Origin: Curtanaerobium respiraculi
Lineage (GTDB): Bacteria; Actinomycetota; Coriobacteriia; Coriobacteriales; Eggerthellaceae
Assembly: GCF_024609215.1 (NCBI RefSeq)
Contig: NZ_JANIPD030000034.1
Coordinates: 1 to 64,000 of the forward strand
Reading direction: 5' to 3'
DNA: 64,000 nt
Of the stretch, positions 39,193 through 47,696 are shown one piece after another; the first letter of the stretch is position 1, and each line of letters begins with the position of its first letter. The notes under the pieces were generated by a model. It was not told the origin of the DNA. It was given only the letters and a program-made list of their open reading frames with translations, and did no database searches. The translations under genes and the position numbers were made by a program.

Positions 39193-41669
39193 CAGCGTGC
39201 CTTTCCGCGCGCGGCCTTCTTCGCCTTGCGCTCTTCCTTCTCCTTCTCGGCCTCCGCGCGCCCCGGGCAATCGAAATTGGGGCACAGCTTCCACGGTCCG
39301 CGGTTCGTGGTGACCACGACGAGCGGCGCGCCGCAATGCTCGCACACCTCGTCGGTGGCTTCCAGCGTCCCGTATTGGGGAAGCGGGTAGCGCGTGCCGC
39401 ACTCGTCGAAGTTCTCGCAGGTGATGCTCCGCTTCAGCGTGCGCGGGTTTCTGCGCGCGATGAGGCGCGCGTGCTTGCCGGCGGCAGCGCATGTCGGGCA
39501 CTCGCCTACCACCAGATCGGGTTCCTTGTTCGTGGGGCATTCCGGGTCGATGCAGTGGAGGAAGGGCTTCCCGCGGAACGGGGAAACCTTGATCTGCGGC
39601 ATCCCGCACACCGGGCAGGTGCTGCCCGTGGCCTCGACCTTGCCCTTCGGCAGCGGATAGGTGACATCGCAGTCGGGCCAGCCGGCGCACCCGATGAACA
39701 TCCCCCGCGTCTTCTGGCTCACGCGCAGCTGCAGGTCCTTGCCGCATTTGGGGCATTTGCCCACGTATGCGTCGGCGGCAACGGCATCCGCCAGGGCGGT
39801 CTTCACCTCTTCGGAATGGGGCATCAGGGCAGCGAGCTGCTCGGCGAGCAGATCGCGCGAATGGCCCACCACGATGTCTTTGGTGGTCTTGCCCTCGGCG
39901 ATGTTGCTCATCTCGCGCTCGAGCTCGGCGGTCATGTCCGCCGTGGTGATGTGCGGCGCGAAGGAGCCCAGGGCGTCGACGACGGCCATGCCCATCTGCG
40001 TGGGCTCGAGCGGGTCGTTCACCACGTAGCCCACCGTCGTCAGGCGCTCGATGATGCTGTGCCGCGTGCTCTTGGTGCCCAGGCCGAGCCGCTCCATCTC
40101 CTGGATCAGGCGGCCCGACGAATAGCGCGCCGGGGGCTCGGTGCTCTTCTTCTGCATATCCGCGCCCAGGAAATCGACCGTCTGCCCTTCTTCGAGCGCG
40201 GGAAGCTGCTCGTCCTTCTTCAGGCCGTAGGGATAGATGGCGCGGAAGCCCGCCTCCACCAGCACGTCGCCCTTGGCGGCGAAGGGCTCCGCATTCACGT
40301 CGAGCGCCACCTTGGTGCCCTCGATGGTGGCGGGGCCGGAGACCGTGGCCAGGAAGCGGCGGGCGATGAGGTTGTACAGCTTGTACTCGGCCGCGGGCAG
40401 GTCGTCGGGGGTGACCGCCGCCGTGGGGTAGATGGGCGGATGGTCCGTCTCCTCCTTCTTGCCGCGCGTGGCATGCAGGGGCCCCTCCGCAAGGAGCTTT
40501 TGGCAATACGGGCGGTAGGCGGGGTTGCCCTCGAGCATGGCGACGACCTCCGCCAAATCGAGCGATGAGGGGTACACGGTGTTGTCGACGCGGGGGTAGC
40601 TGATGTAGCCGTCCATGTAAAGGCTCTCGGCCATGCGCATGGTGCGCGCGGGCCGTATGCCCTCGGAGGCCGCGGCAGCCATGAGCGAGGTGGTGTTGAA
40701 CGGCGCCGGGGGCTTCACGCGGCGGCGCTTCTTCTCGACGCTGACGACCCGCGCCGTCGTGGCGCCCTCGACATGCCGCATCGCGGCTATGGCCGCCTCC
40801 TCCGTCTTGAAGCGCGCGGTCGCGTGCGGGGCGGAAAATTCCTCGCCCGCCTTCGCGAACCTCCCGCGGATGACCCAGTAGTCGACGGGCTTGAACGCGA
40901 GCCGTTCGCGCTCGCGGGCGACGATGAGGGCCAGCGTGGGCGTCTGCACGCGCCCCGAGCTGCGCACATTGCCATAGCCGGCGAACTTCACCAGCGTCAG
41001 ATAGCGGGTCAGCACGGCGCCCCAGATGAGGTCGATGTCGCGCCGGCTCGCGCCGGCAGCCGCAAGGTCATCGTCCATGGCAACGAGATTCGAGAACGCG
41101 TGGGCGATCTCCTGCTCGGTGAAGGCGGAGTACCGCGCGCGCGAGACGGGCGCGGCCCCGTTCGCCTGTCGCACCATCTGGAGGGCATCGCTGCCGATGA
41201 GCTCCCCCTCGCGGTCGAAGTCGGTGGCGATGACGATGCTGTCGGCCTTCTTCGCCAGGTTCTTCAGGCTGCGGATGATGTCCTTCTCCTTGGGGAGCAT
41301 CCGCACCGGCGCGTAGATGAGGTACGGGAGCGCGTCCATCTTCCATTTGGACAGATCGACGCCGTCCTCGGTGAAGGGCTTCTTCTTCTTGAAGGGGGGC
41401 TTGGGAAGCGTCGGGGGGAGCTTCGCCGGGACGGCCTCCCCGTCGGCATCCACCCCGCGCCATCCGCCGCGCTTCTTGTAGACCAGCTGCGGCGTGAAGT
41501 CGGGTTCGAGGATATGGCCGCGCAAGCCGATGGCGATCCAATCCTCGCCGTCCACCGCGAACCGATACACCGGCGTGCTGTACACCTTGTCCCGTTTCGG
41601 CTTGGTCTCGCCCAAAAGCTGCGCGATCTTCTCGGCAGCGTCGTTCTTTTCCGTGACTACGAGCTTCAC
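39192..41669 (-). CDS. topA: DNA topoisomerase I, archaeal-like type IA
   Basis: Relaxes negative supercoils. The 825-residue protein has a Toprim domain (VVTEKNDAAEKIAQLL and ATDFDREGELIGSDAL), catalytic Tyr358 in MDGYISYPRVDN, and SSGRVQTPTLALIV. C-terminal cysteine-rich zinc modules (CPKCGKDLQ, CPVCGMPQ, CPTCAAAG, CEHCGAPL) number about four or five. Segments such as AIGLRGHILEPDF, RARYSAFTEQEIAHAFSNL and IDLIWGAVLTRYL look like the archaeal TopA class rather than the usual bacterial TopA. The start is the GTG at 41669 with AGAGGGG in front. It heads a nine-gene run. Confidence 0.92.
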   Translation of the reverse strand: MKLVVTEKNDAAEKIAQLLGETKPKRDKVYSTPVYRFAVDGEDWIAIGLRGHILEPDFTPQLVYKKRGGWRGVDADGEAVPAKLPPTLPKPPFKKKKPFTEDGVDLSKWKMDALPYLIYAPVRMLPKEKDIIRSLKNLAKKADSIVIATDFDREGELIGSDALQMVRQANGAAPVSRARYSAFTEQEIAHAFSNLVAMDDDLAAAGASRRDIDLIWGAVLTRYLTLVKFAGYGNVRSSGRVQTPTLALIVARERERLAFKPVDYWVIRGRFAKAGEEFSAPHATARFKTEEAAIAAMRHVEGATTARVVSVEKKRRRVKPPAPFNTTSLMAAAASEGIRPARTMRMAESLYMDGYISYPRVDNTVYPSSLDLAEVVAMLEGNPAYRPYCQKLLAEGPLHATRGKKEETDHPPIYPTAAVTPDDLPAAEYKLYNLIARRFLATVSGPATIEGTKVALDVNAEPFAAKGDVLVEAGFRAIYPYGLKKDEQLPALEEGQTVDFLGADMQKKSTEPPARYSSGRLIQEMERLGLGTKSTRHSIIERLTTVGYVVNDPLEPTQMGMAVVDALGSFAPHITTADMTAELEREMSNIAEGKTTKDIVVGHSRDLLAEQLAALMPHSEEVKTALADAVAADAYVGKCPKCGKDLQLRVSQKTRGMFIGCAGWPDCDVTYPLPKGKVEATGSTCPVCGMPQIKVSPFRGKPFLHCIDPECPTNKEPDLVVGECPTCAAAGKHARLIARRNPRTLKRSITCENFDECGTRYPLPQYGTLEATDEVCEHCGAPLVVVTTNRGPWKLCPNFDCPGRAEAEKEKEERKAKKAARGKAR

Positions 41670-41745
41670 ACGATGCCCCTCTCTTGATTTAACGTGCGTG
41701 GGGTTGGAATTCCGGCGTCCGAACCTCGGACGCGAACTGGACGGC

Positions 41746-41751
41746 ATGATA
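41746..41751 (-). promoter_or_regulatory. Candidate -10 box for topA
   Basis: The minus strand reads TATCAT 77 bases before the topA start, preceded by TG. No clear -35 is visible. The 22-bp tandem repeat lies 38-86 bases further upstream. Confidence 0.35.
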
Positions 41752-41788
41752 CACGAAAAACCGGCGGGGCGCGAAATTACACCGCCGC

Positions 41789-41832
41789 GCCGCATGCACC
41801 GCTCCGTTAAGCCGCATGCACCGCTCCGTTAA
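41789..41832. repeat. Perfect 22-bp tandem duplication upstream of topA
   Basis: GCCGCATGCACCGCTCCGTT followed by AA is present twice, head to tail (41789-41810 and 41811-41832). Each copy contains the palindrome GCATGC. It lies between the divergent topA and the small membrane gene, and could be a duplicated regulator site or simple slippage. Confidence 0.85.
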
Positions 41833-41956
41833 AGGAGATTCGGCGAAATCCTTGCGGGCGGAATCTGTATTACCGCCATCGCGGAGGGCATGCGGGCAAA
41901 GTCGGCTATGCTGGGGGCGCCTTGATAGGATGGGTTTGAGAGAAGGTGACGCGTCG

Positions 41957-42100
41957 GTGCGGAAATTCATCGCCTTGTTCGCTTTAATCGCATTGATCGT
42001 CATCGGTTCCGTCAGCGTGTACCTGCAATTCTTCGTAGCGCCCGCTCCCGCGGCGGAGCCTGCGCGCGCCACCCAGATCGTGACGACCTCCAAGCTCTAG
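41957..42100 (+). CDS. Small single-pass membrane protein (47 aa)
   Basis: It has a short basic N-terminus, one hydrophobic segment (FIALFALIALIVIGSVSVYL, about residues 4-24) and an Ala/Pro/Thr-rich tail. I do not recognise the family. The probable start is the GTG at 41957 with GAAGG in front; the in-frame ATG at 41930 has no good site. The stop codon TAG is formed by the first bases of a repeat fragment (42098). The gene is entirely or nearly overlapped on the other strand by the C-terminal end of DUF1385. Confidence 0.55.
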   Translation: MRKFIALFALIALIVIGSVSVYLQFFVAPAPAAEPARATQIVTTSKL

Positions 42101-43339
42101 GGAACCACTGATTAATTCCGCCTTGCCCGCAGGCGCCTCTTCCCGAGCCTCGCACTCCAACACCAGCCGCATCGCGGCGATCGCGCATTCGACCTGGCCG
42201 TCGTCGGGTTCCCGCGTGGTCAGGTACTGCATCTGCATCCCCGGCCACAATATGACTTTGACCAGCGGGTTTTCGGGATGGGAACCGGCCCATTTGACGG
42301 TGACCTCATACGACACCCCCGCGATGACGGGCATCAGCAGTATGCGGACTGCGATTACCAGCGCGAGCTTCGGCAGGCCGTCGGGCACGCCCCAGGCGGC
42401 GATGAGCCCGTTGATCGGCGTGATGGTGTATACCAATATGGCGATGATCATCACCATGATCAGAAACGCGGTGCCGCAGCGTACGTGGAGCCGGGGGAAG
42501 CTGCGGGCGTTTTCGGGCGTAAGCGGCAGCCCGTGCTCGTAGCAATGGATGGTCTTGTGCTCCGCGCCATGGTAGCCGAACATCCGCTGGATATCCTTCA
42601 TGCGCCCGATGAGCCATATGTAGAGGACGAAGACCGCCACGCGAACCACGCCGTCGACCAGGTTCCAAGCGAGCGTGGCGTGATCGTACTCCCCCACCAG
42701 CAGGTTGGCGAGGGCGGCGGGAGCCACGATGAACAACACGATGCCCAGAAGCAGCCCGAGCGCCATGGAGGCCGCCATCTCGCGATGGCCGAACGAGCCC
42801 CCGTCGGAATCATCGCGGGCTGCGCGGGACGCGTTCGCGGGCGAACCCTCGGCAGCCGGCTCTCGCACCACCTCCAGCGCGCGCTGGGCTCCGAGGGCGT
42901 CGATCGCCTCGTCGGGATGGCCGAAGTCGCGGCTCCAGCTGAACGAGCCCGCCGCGGCGGACGGCGCCGCCTCGCTCGGGTGCTCCCCGTGCGCAGCGGG
43001 CGCCTCGGCATCGCCGGCGCGCTCCTCGCCGGCGCGGTCCCCCTCAGCGAATGCGTGGAGCGCCGCGATCTCGAGCGCCTTGTAGCCCAGCGCCAGGCTC
43101 TCGACGAACGCGGTGCATCCGCGGATGACGGGCCAGCGCAGCCAGCTGTTCTCGTCCCTGCCGCTGGCAAGGTCGTGCTCTTCGGTGTAGATCCCCCCGG
43201 CGGGCTCGCGCACGGCGACGCTCCAGTTGTAGCGGCCACGCATCATGATGCCCTCGAGGAGGGCCTGCCCCCCGACGTGGGTCTTCAGCGTACCGTCTTC
43301 CGAGAAGGCGCGCTTGAGGTCGGAACGGGGCCGCGCCAC
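41984..43339 (-). CDS. DUF1385 membrane protein with repeat-derived C-terminus
   Basis: A 451-residue protein of unknown function. DUF1385 proteins open with GGQALLEGIMMRGRYNWSVA, as here. A hydrophilic Ala/Glu insert (about 75-165) separates this from four hydrophobic segments and the conserved FGYHGAEHKTIHCYEHGLPL and RCGTAFLIMVM. The likely natural end is near LECEAREEAPAGK. Beyond that the frame reads through a repeat fragment (42098-42127) and then antisense of the small membrane gene. The start is probably the GTG at 43339, one base after the thyX stop. Confidence 0.85.
   Translation of the reverse strand: MARPRSDLKRAFSEDGTLKTHVGGQALLEGIMMRGRYNWSVAVREPAGGIYTEEHDLASGRDENSWLRWPVIRGCTAFVESLALGYKALEIAALHAFAEGDRAGEERAGDAEAPAAHGEHPSEAAPSAAAGSFSWSRDFGHPDEAIDALGAQRALEVVREPAAEGSPANASRAARDDSDGGSFGHREMAASMALGLLLGIVLFIVAPAALANLLVGEYDHATLAWNLVDGVVRVAVFVLYIWLIGRMKDIQRMFGYHGAEHKTIHCYEHGLPLTPENARSFPRLHVRCGTAFLIMVMIIAILVYTITPINGLIAAWGVPDGLPKLALVIAVRILLMPVIAGVSYEVTVKWAGSHPENPLVKVILWPGMQMQYLTTREPDDGQVECAIAAMRLVLECEAREEAPAGKAELISGSLELGGRHDLGGARRLRRGSGRYEELQVHADGTDDDQCD
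42098..42127. repeat. Fragment D of the palindromic repeat (left end only)
   Basis: TAGGGAACCACTGATTAATT followed by CCGCCTTGCC matches the terminal inverted repeat of the family. The internal part is missing. It supplies the TAG of the small membrane gene and lies inside the C-terminal coding frame of DUF1385. Confidence 0.7.
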
Positions 43340-43340
43340 G

Positions 43341-44021
43341 CTACCGGCACTCCGCCCGGGGATAGGGGTTGCCGCAGGCCATCTTCCCTTCGGGGCATCG
43401 GCCGCGCACACAGCCCGGGCCGGCGTCGAGGAAGATGAACGGCGCGATGGGCCGCACGAGCTCGAGCATCCGCCACGCGAGATCGCGGATCTCCCATTGG
43501 GCGCGGTTGCAGCAGCGCTCGCCGAAGAAGTGGTGCAGCTCGCGGGCATTCATGGTGACCACGATCTTGCTCTCGGTCGCATTGGGAAGCAGGTACCGCG
43601 CATCCTCCGCGGGGACGCCCGCGGCGACGAGCTTCGCGTACGCCTCGGCGGCTACGGCGATGGCATCGTCGAACAGGCGGGCGGCTTCCTCGTTCTCGGC
43701 GATCGTGGGAGGCTTGACCGCCGGCACGCCGTCCTTGAACTTCACATAGCGCTGGCTTTGCTGGTTGTAGCTTGCCAGGCGATGCCGCACCAGCTGATGG
43801 GTGAGCGCGCGGGAGACCCCGTCGACCGCGAACGTGAAGCTGGCATGCTCGAGCGTGCTGAAATGGCCGCTGCCCATGATGGTGCCCAGCACGCTTCGAA
43901 TGCGATCCTCGGACAGCGTCTCCATGAGCTCCGCCGCCCCCACCGGCGCGTAGCACAGCCGCGCGGCCGTGGCGATGGCGCGCTCGGGATCGGGCGTATG
44001 GTATAGCAGTTCGACATGCAT
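43341..44021 (-). CDS. thyX: FAD-dependent thymidylate synthase
   Basis: Makes dTMP from dUMP using methylene-THF and FADH2. The 226-residue protein has the ThyX signature RHRLASYNQQSQRY (79-92) and the C-terminal ELHHFFGERCCNRAQWEIR. It ends with a Cys-rich stretch (CVRGRCPEGKMACGNP) that is unusual. The start at 44021 is preceded by AAGGAGGG. An alternative frame extension upstream lacks support. It is divergent from the methyltransferase gene across 114 bases. Together with tmk it covers thymidylate supply. Confidence 0.95.
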   Translation of the reverse strand: MHVELLYHTPDPERAIATAARLCYAPVGAAELMETLSEDRIRSVLGTIMGSGHFSTLEHASFTFAVDGVSRALTHQLVRHRLASYNQQSQRYVKFKDGVPAVKPPTIAENEEAARLFDDAIAVAAEAYAKLVAAGVPAEDARYLLPNATESKIVVTMNARELHHFFGERCCNRAQWEIRDLAWRMLELVRPIAPFIFLDAGPGCVRGRCPEGKMACGNPYPRAECR

Positions 44022-44135
44022 GGAAGCACCCTCCTTCAAACTCCTTCGTATCCTAAACGACAAAATCGCGTTTACGGGGATGTACGCGCAACCGCCATAT
44101 GCTGTTACCATGAACGGGGTAGGTAAGGAGAACGC

Positions 44136-45026
44136 ATGGTGGAACGCATCGAGCAGATATCGACTCTGCAGGGGACCGACTGGAACGAGGAATGGAAGCT
44201 CCTGCAGCGGGTGCGCCGCAAGCGCGACGACTCGCAATACTGGAACAAGCGGTCGAATAACTTCGACACAGGGCAGCACAACCCCTACGTCGAGGATTTC
44301 CTCCGGCTCGCCGCCGTCGGGCCAGGCGAATCGGTGTTCGACATGGGATGCGGAACGGGCACGCTGGCGATCCCCTTGGCGCAGGCGGGGCACGAGGTGG
44401 TCGCCGCCGATTTCAGCAGCAGCATGCTCGAGCAGACCGGCCTTCGCGCGCAAGCGACGGGCGTTCGGGTGAAGACGCTGCATCTGGCATGGGATGACAA
44501 CTGGAAGGAAGCGGGGTTGCGCGCCAAATCGGCCGACGTGGCCTTCGCCAGCCGCTCCATCGCGACCGATGATATGGCCGCGGCGCTCGCCAAGCTCACC
44601 TGGATCGCCCGGCGGAAGTGCTGCGTCACCCTTTCATGCGGGAGCAGCCCGCGCATGGACCCGCGCGTGCTGAGCGCCTGCGGCATCCGCAACCTGCACG
44701 GCCGCGATCACCAATACGCCTGGAACATACTGGTGAACGCCGGGTTCGCGCCGAGCGTGGCCTATATACGGACGATCCGACGCGACACCTTCGACTCGCT
44801 GGACGCCGCCGCCATCGACTTCGGGCGCATGATCGACGACGTGGTCGATGCGAGCCGGACCGAGGAGATCGGCACGGCGAAGGGCAAGCTGCGCTCGTGG
44901 CTCGAGGGCAACCTCGTCGCCAACCCGCATGCGGGAGAGGCGGATGCCAAGGGGAACGAGCAGGGCGCGCTCGTGCTGAGGGAGCCCCGCGTGGTGACCT
45001 GGGCGTTCATCTCATGGGGGATTTGA
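44136..45026 (+). CDS. Class I SAM-dependent methyltransferase
   Basis: A 296-residue Rossmann methyltransferase. Motif I is VFDMGCGTGTLAIPLA and the acidic end of strand 2 is VVAADFSSSMLEQT. The motif region SADVAFASRSIATDDMAAAL follows. The N-terminus (WNEEWKLLQRVRRKRDDSQY WNKRSNNFD, split here for length) resembles the methyltransferase group found beside metal or corrinoid genes in anaerobes. The substrate is unknown. AAGGAGAACGC precedes the ATG. It is a single gene ended by a shared terminator. Confidence 0.85.
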   Translation: MVERIEQISTLQGTDWNEEWKLLQRVRRKRDDSQYWNKRSNNFDTGQHNPYVEDFLRLAAVGPGESVFDMGCGTGTLAIPLAQAGHEVVAADFSSSMLEQTGLRAQATGVRVKTLHLAWDDNWKEAGLRAKSADVAFASRSIATDDMAAALAKLTWIARRKCCVTLSCGSSPRMDPRVLSACGIRNLHGRDHQYAWNILVNAGFAPSVAYIRTIRRDTFDSLDAAAIDFGRMIDDVVDASRTEEIGTAKGKLRSWLEGNLVANPHAGEADAKGNEQGALVLREPRVVTWAFISWGI

Positions 45027-45045
45027 TCCACCCCCCGGCGGCATG

Positions 45046-45076
45046 AAAAAAGGGCGGAGCGGGACTCCACCCTTTT
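45046..45076. terminator. Bidirectional terminator between the methyltransferase gene and rpmE
   Basis: AAAAGGGCGGAG and CTCCACCCTTTT pair with one wobble (on the minus strand) around a 5-base loop. It has T-runs on both strands, including TTTTTT on the minus strand. Confidence 0.82.
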
Positions 45077-45096
45077 CGATTTCCATGTGGCGCGGC

Positions 45097-45579
45097 TTAC
45101 TCCGCAGCAGAGGCTTCCTCCGCGGTCGCGGCCTCGGCGATGACCTCGTCGGCCTGCGCTTCGGCGGCGGCCTCCTCGGCAGCGGCGGCGGTTGCGGCGG
45201 CTTCGGCGGCGGCAGCGGCCTTCGCCTCGGCCTCGGCGGCCTTCTTCTCGAACTCGGCCTTGCGCTCGGCCTTCTTGGCGGCCTTCGCCTCGCGCTCGGC
45301 CTTCTTGGCGGCTTCCGCAGCGGCGGTCGCCTCGGCGCGCTTGGCCTTCTTGGCGGCCTCGCGGGCAGCGACGCCCTCGCGGGCGGAACCGAACTTGTCG
45401 GTGAAGCGCTGGACGCGTCCGCCGGTGTCGATCAGCTTCTGCTGCCCGGTGAAGAACGGATGGCACTCGTTGCAAATATCGACTTTGAGCTCGGACTTCG
45501 TGGAGCGTGTCTTGAACGTGTTGCCGCATGAGCACGTGACCGTGCACTCGACGTATTCCGGATGGATTCCCTGTTTCAT
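45097..45579 (-). CDS. rpmE: 50S ribosomal protein L31 with long Ala/Lys/Glu tail
   Basis: The first ~70 residues are a standard zinc-type L31 ([20 protein letters not shown], then [20 protein letters not shown]). Cysteines CxC...CxxC indicate the C+ form. The remaining ~90 residues are a low-complexity, alternating Ala/Lys/Glu/Arg helix turning to Ala/Glu at the end ([20 protein letters not shown]...). Total length is 160 residues, about twice normal. AAAGGAG precedes the ATG. It has its own promoter and a terminator and follows metG. Confidence 0.93.
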   Translation of the reverse strand: MKQGIHPEYVECTVTCSCGNTFKTRSTKSELKVDICNECHPFFTGQQKLIDTGGRVQRFTDKFGSAREGVAAREAAKKAKRAEATAAAEAAKKAEREAKAAKKAERKAEFEKKAAEAEAKAAAAAEAAATAAAAEEAAAEAQADEVIAEAATAEEASAAE

Positions 45580-45633
45580 GGTTTTCTCCTTTGCCGCCTT
45601 GGTTTCCGTGCAAGGCGAAAGACGAACCCGGTA

Positions 45634-45662
45634 ACTATACCCCCGCCCCTTCGCGAGGGCAA
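45634..45662 (-). promoter_or_regulatory. Promoter of rpmE
   Basis: The minus strand has TTGCCC (-35), a 17-base spacer and TATAGT (-10), giving a leader of about 50 bases. Confidence 0.6.
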
Positions 45663-45671
45663 ACCCTTCCA

Positions 45672-47696
45672 TCACTTCTTCAACTGCGAGGGATGCGGGC
45701 GGAAGAAGTCGGCTTTGGGGGGAAGCTCGAGCACCAGATGGCGCCCCTCCCCCAGCTCGGCGGCGCCGCAAAGCTCGTCCATGCTCTCGAAGTCGTAGTT
45801 CCAGCTGAAGAATTCCGCGAAGTCGAAATTGAGGTAATCGCAGATCTTCTCGGTCCCTTGGGGCACCACCGGATGCATGAGCAGCGTCGCGATGCGGAGC
45901 AGGTAGAAGCTGTCGACCAGCACCTGGCGGCGAAGCGCCTCGTCCTCGTCGTTCTGCGCGCGGCGTATCCCATCGCTCCACCACTTGTTCGCATAGCGGA
46001 TGAAATCGTCCATGAGCGACATGATCGAATGCAGCTCGACCCTGTGCATGAAGCGTTCGTAGCGGGACATGGTGCCGAGCGCGCGGTCGCGCACCTCGGG
46101 CGTGACCGCGCCCAGGGGCATGAAGCAGTCGAAATTGTTCTTCGCCTCGTACAGGCAGCTGCGCGCCAGGCGGTTGAACACGCGCGTGAGCAGCGCGCCT
46201 TCCTTCAGCACCGGATCGGAGACGCGCGCATCGGCGCGCTTCGCGGGGTCGGGCTCGAACGCCTTCGGCTTGAACCCGACCGCGCGCTGGTCCAACCCCA
46301 GCGCGAGCCAGTGGGCTCGCAGCTGCTCCACGGTATAGAAGTCGAGCAGCTCGTCGGCGGTCGGCGGCTTGCACTCGCTCGACGAGCTCGCCTTCTTGCT
46401 GCCGAAGAGCATGTGGTAGTTGGCGACCAGATTGGTTTGGCGCAGGTCGGAACCGGAGGGCTCGAGATCGCGATTGCCCCCCTCCTGCATCGCGGCCCAC
46501 AGCGCGGGCTGCGCCACACCGTAGAAGTAGATGTTGTCCTGCCCGATGAACTGGTAGACCTCGGCATCGTCGTCGCACCAGAACCGACGCCATTCCTCGC
46601 GCGGCAGGCCGCGGGCGTCGTTGGCGGCGATGGTGAACGATATCGGGGCCCACAGGCTCTCCGGCCAGCACCACACCGTCAGCCCGCTGGTGCCGTCCAT
46701 CTCGGGCGCCTTCACGCCCCAGGAGATGTTCCCCGTGATGCGGAACGGGACGAGCGCCTTGCCCGTGCGGAAGCGGATGCCCGCCGCCGCGAGGACGTCG
46801 CGCGCGTCATCGCGCGCGTCGATGTCCGGGAATTCGAGCTCGAAGCTCTGCTTGCCGCCCTCGGCCGGGCGGAAGGCATGCTCGGGCAGGCGGTCCCTCA
46901 CGCCCAGGTACGCGTCGTGGAGATCGTTCTTCACGAAGATGATCGGCGGCACGAGGAATTCCTCGATCGTCTCGGTGACGACGGCGCGCACGTCGGGGTC
47001 CCGCTCCTCCAGCTTCACCCAGTCGCGCAGGTAGTCCGCGAAGTCCGGCAAGTCGAAGTACCAATTCTGCACCGGGCGCATCTCCGGCACGCTGCCGGTG
47101 ACCGACGACCGCGGCGATATGAGGTCGCGCGGGTCGTACTGGTGGCCCAGATCGCATTCGTCGGCGTATGCCTTCTCGCTCTTGCACCCCTGCACGGGGC
47201 AGCGCCCGACCACCTGGCGCCCGTTCAAGAACGTTTTGGCTTCGGGGTCGTAGAATTGCAGGGTCTCGCGCTTATGCAGGTGCCCGCTCTCGTGCAGGCG
47301 CCTCAGCACTTCGTTGGTGACCGCCTGATGCACCTCGCCCGCATGCCCGATGCCGCTGCCCTCGTATATGTCGAGGCTGATCCCGTATGCGTCGAGGGTC
47401 GCCTTCTGCGCGTCGTGGTTGCGTTGGACGTAGTCGGCAATGGTCCCCTCGAAACCCCCCGCCTCGACGAGCTTGCGGTACCCCTCGTCGATCGGCGACC
47501 CGAAGCAGTCGGTGCCCGACACGAACCGCACGTTGTCCGCGCCGATGCGGTCGCGCAGGAAGCGGGCGAAGCAGTCGGCGGGGACGAACACGCCGCCGAC
47601 GTGGCCGAAGTGGAGCGGCTTGTTCCCGTAGGGCATGCCCGCCGTCACGACGGCGCGATGCGGCCATTCCACGTTATTGGACGATTCCATCGCCAT
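45672..47696 (-). CDS. metG: Methionyl-tRNA synthetase-like class I enzyme with degenerate KMSKS
   Basis: A 674-residue class I aminoacyl-tRNA synthetase most like MetRS. The HIGH motif is HFGH (29-32) in [20 protein letters not shown], and a zinc-knuckle-like region ([18 protein letters not shown]) follows. [14 protein letters not shown] and [14 protein letters not shown] match the methionine-site region. Where KMSKS is expected the sequence is [18 protein letters not shown], keeping lysines and serines but not the motif. The anticodon-binding helices follow. It overlaps sppA by 23 bases. It may be the cell's MetRS of a divergent class or a paralogue. Confidence 0.8.
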   Translation of the reverse strand: MAMESSNNVEWPHRAVVTAGMPYGNKPLHFGHVGGVFVPADCFARFLRDRIGADNVRFVSGTDCFGSPIDEGYRKLVEAGGFEGTIADYVQRNHDAQKATLDAYGISLDIYEGSGIGHAGEVHQAVTNEVLRRLHESGHLHKRETLQFYDPEAKTFLNGRQVVGRCPVQGCKSEKAYADECDLGHQYDPRDLISPRSSVTGSVPEMRPVQNWYFDLPDFADYLRDWVKLEERDPDVRAVVTETIEEFLVPPIIFVKNDLHDAYLGVRDRLPEHAFRPAEGGKQSFELEFPDIDARDDARDVLAAAGIRFRTGKALVPFRITGNISWGVKAPEMDGTSGLTVWCWPESLWAPISFTIAANDARGLPREEWRRFWCDDDAEVYQFIGQDNIYFYGVAQPALWAAMQEGGNRDLEPSGSDLRQTNLVANYHMLFGSKKASSSSECKPPTADELLDFYTVEQLRAHWLALGLDQRAVGFKPKAFEPDPAKRADARVSDPVLKEGALLTRVFNRLARSCLYEAKNNFDCFMPLGAVTPEVRDRALGTMSRYERFMHRVELHSIMSLMDDFIRYANKWWSDGIRRAQNDEDEALRRQVLVDSFYLLRIATLLMHPVVPQGTEKICDYLNFDFAEFFSWNYDFESMDELCGAAELGEGRHLVLELPPKADFFRPHPSQLKK

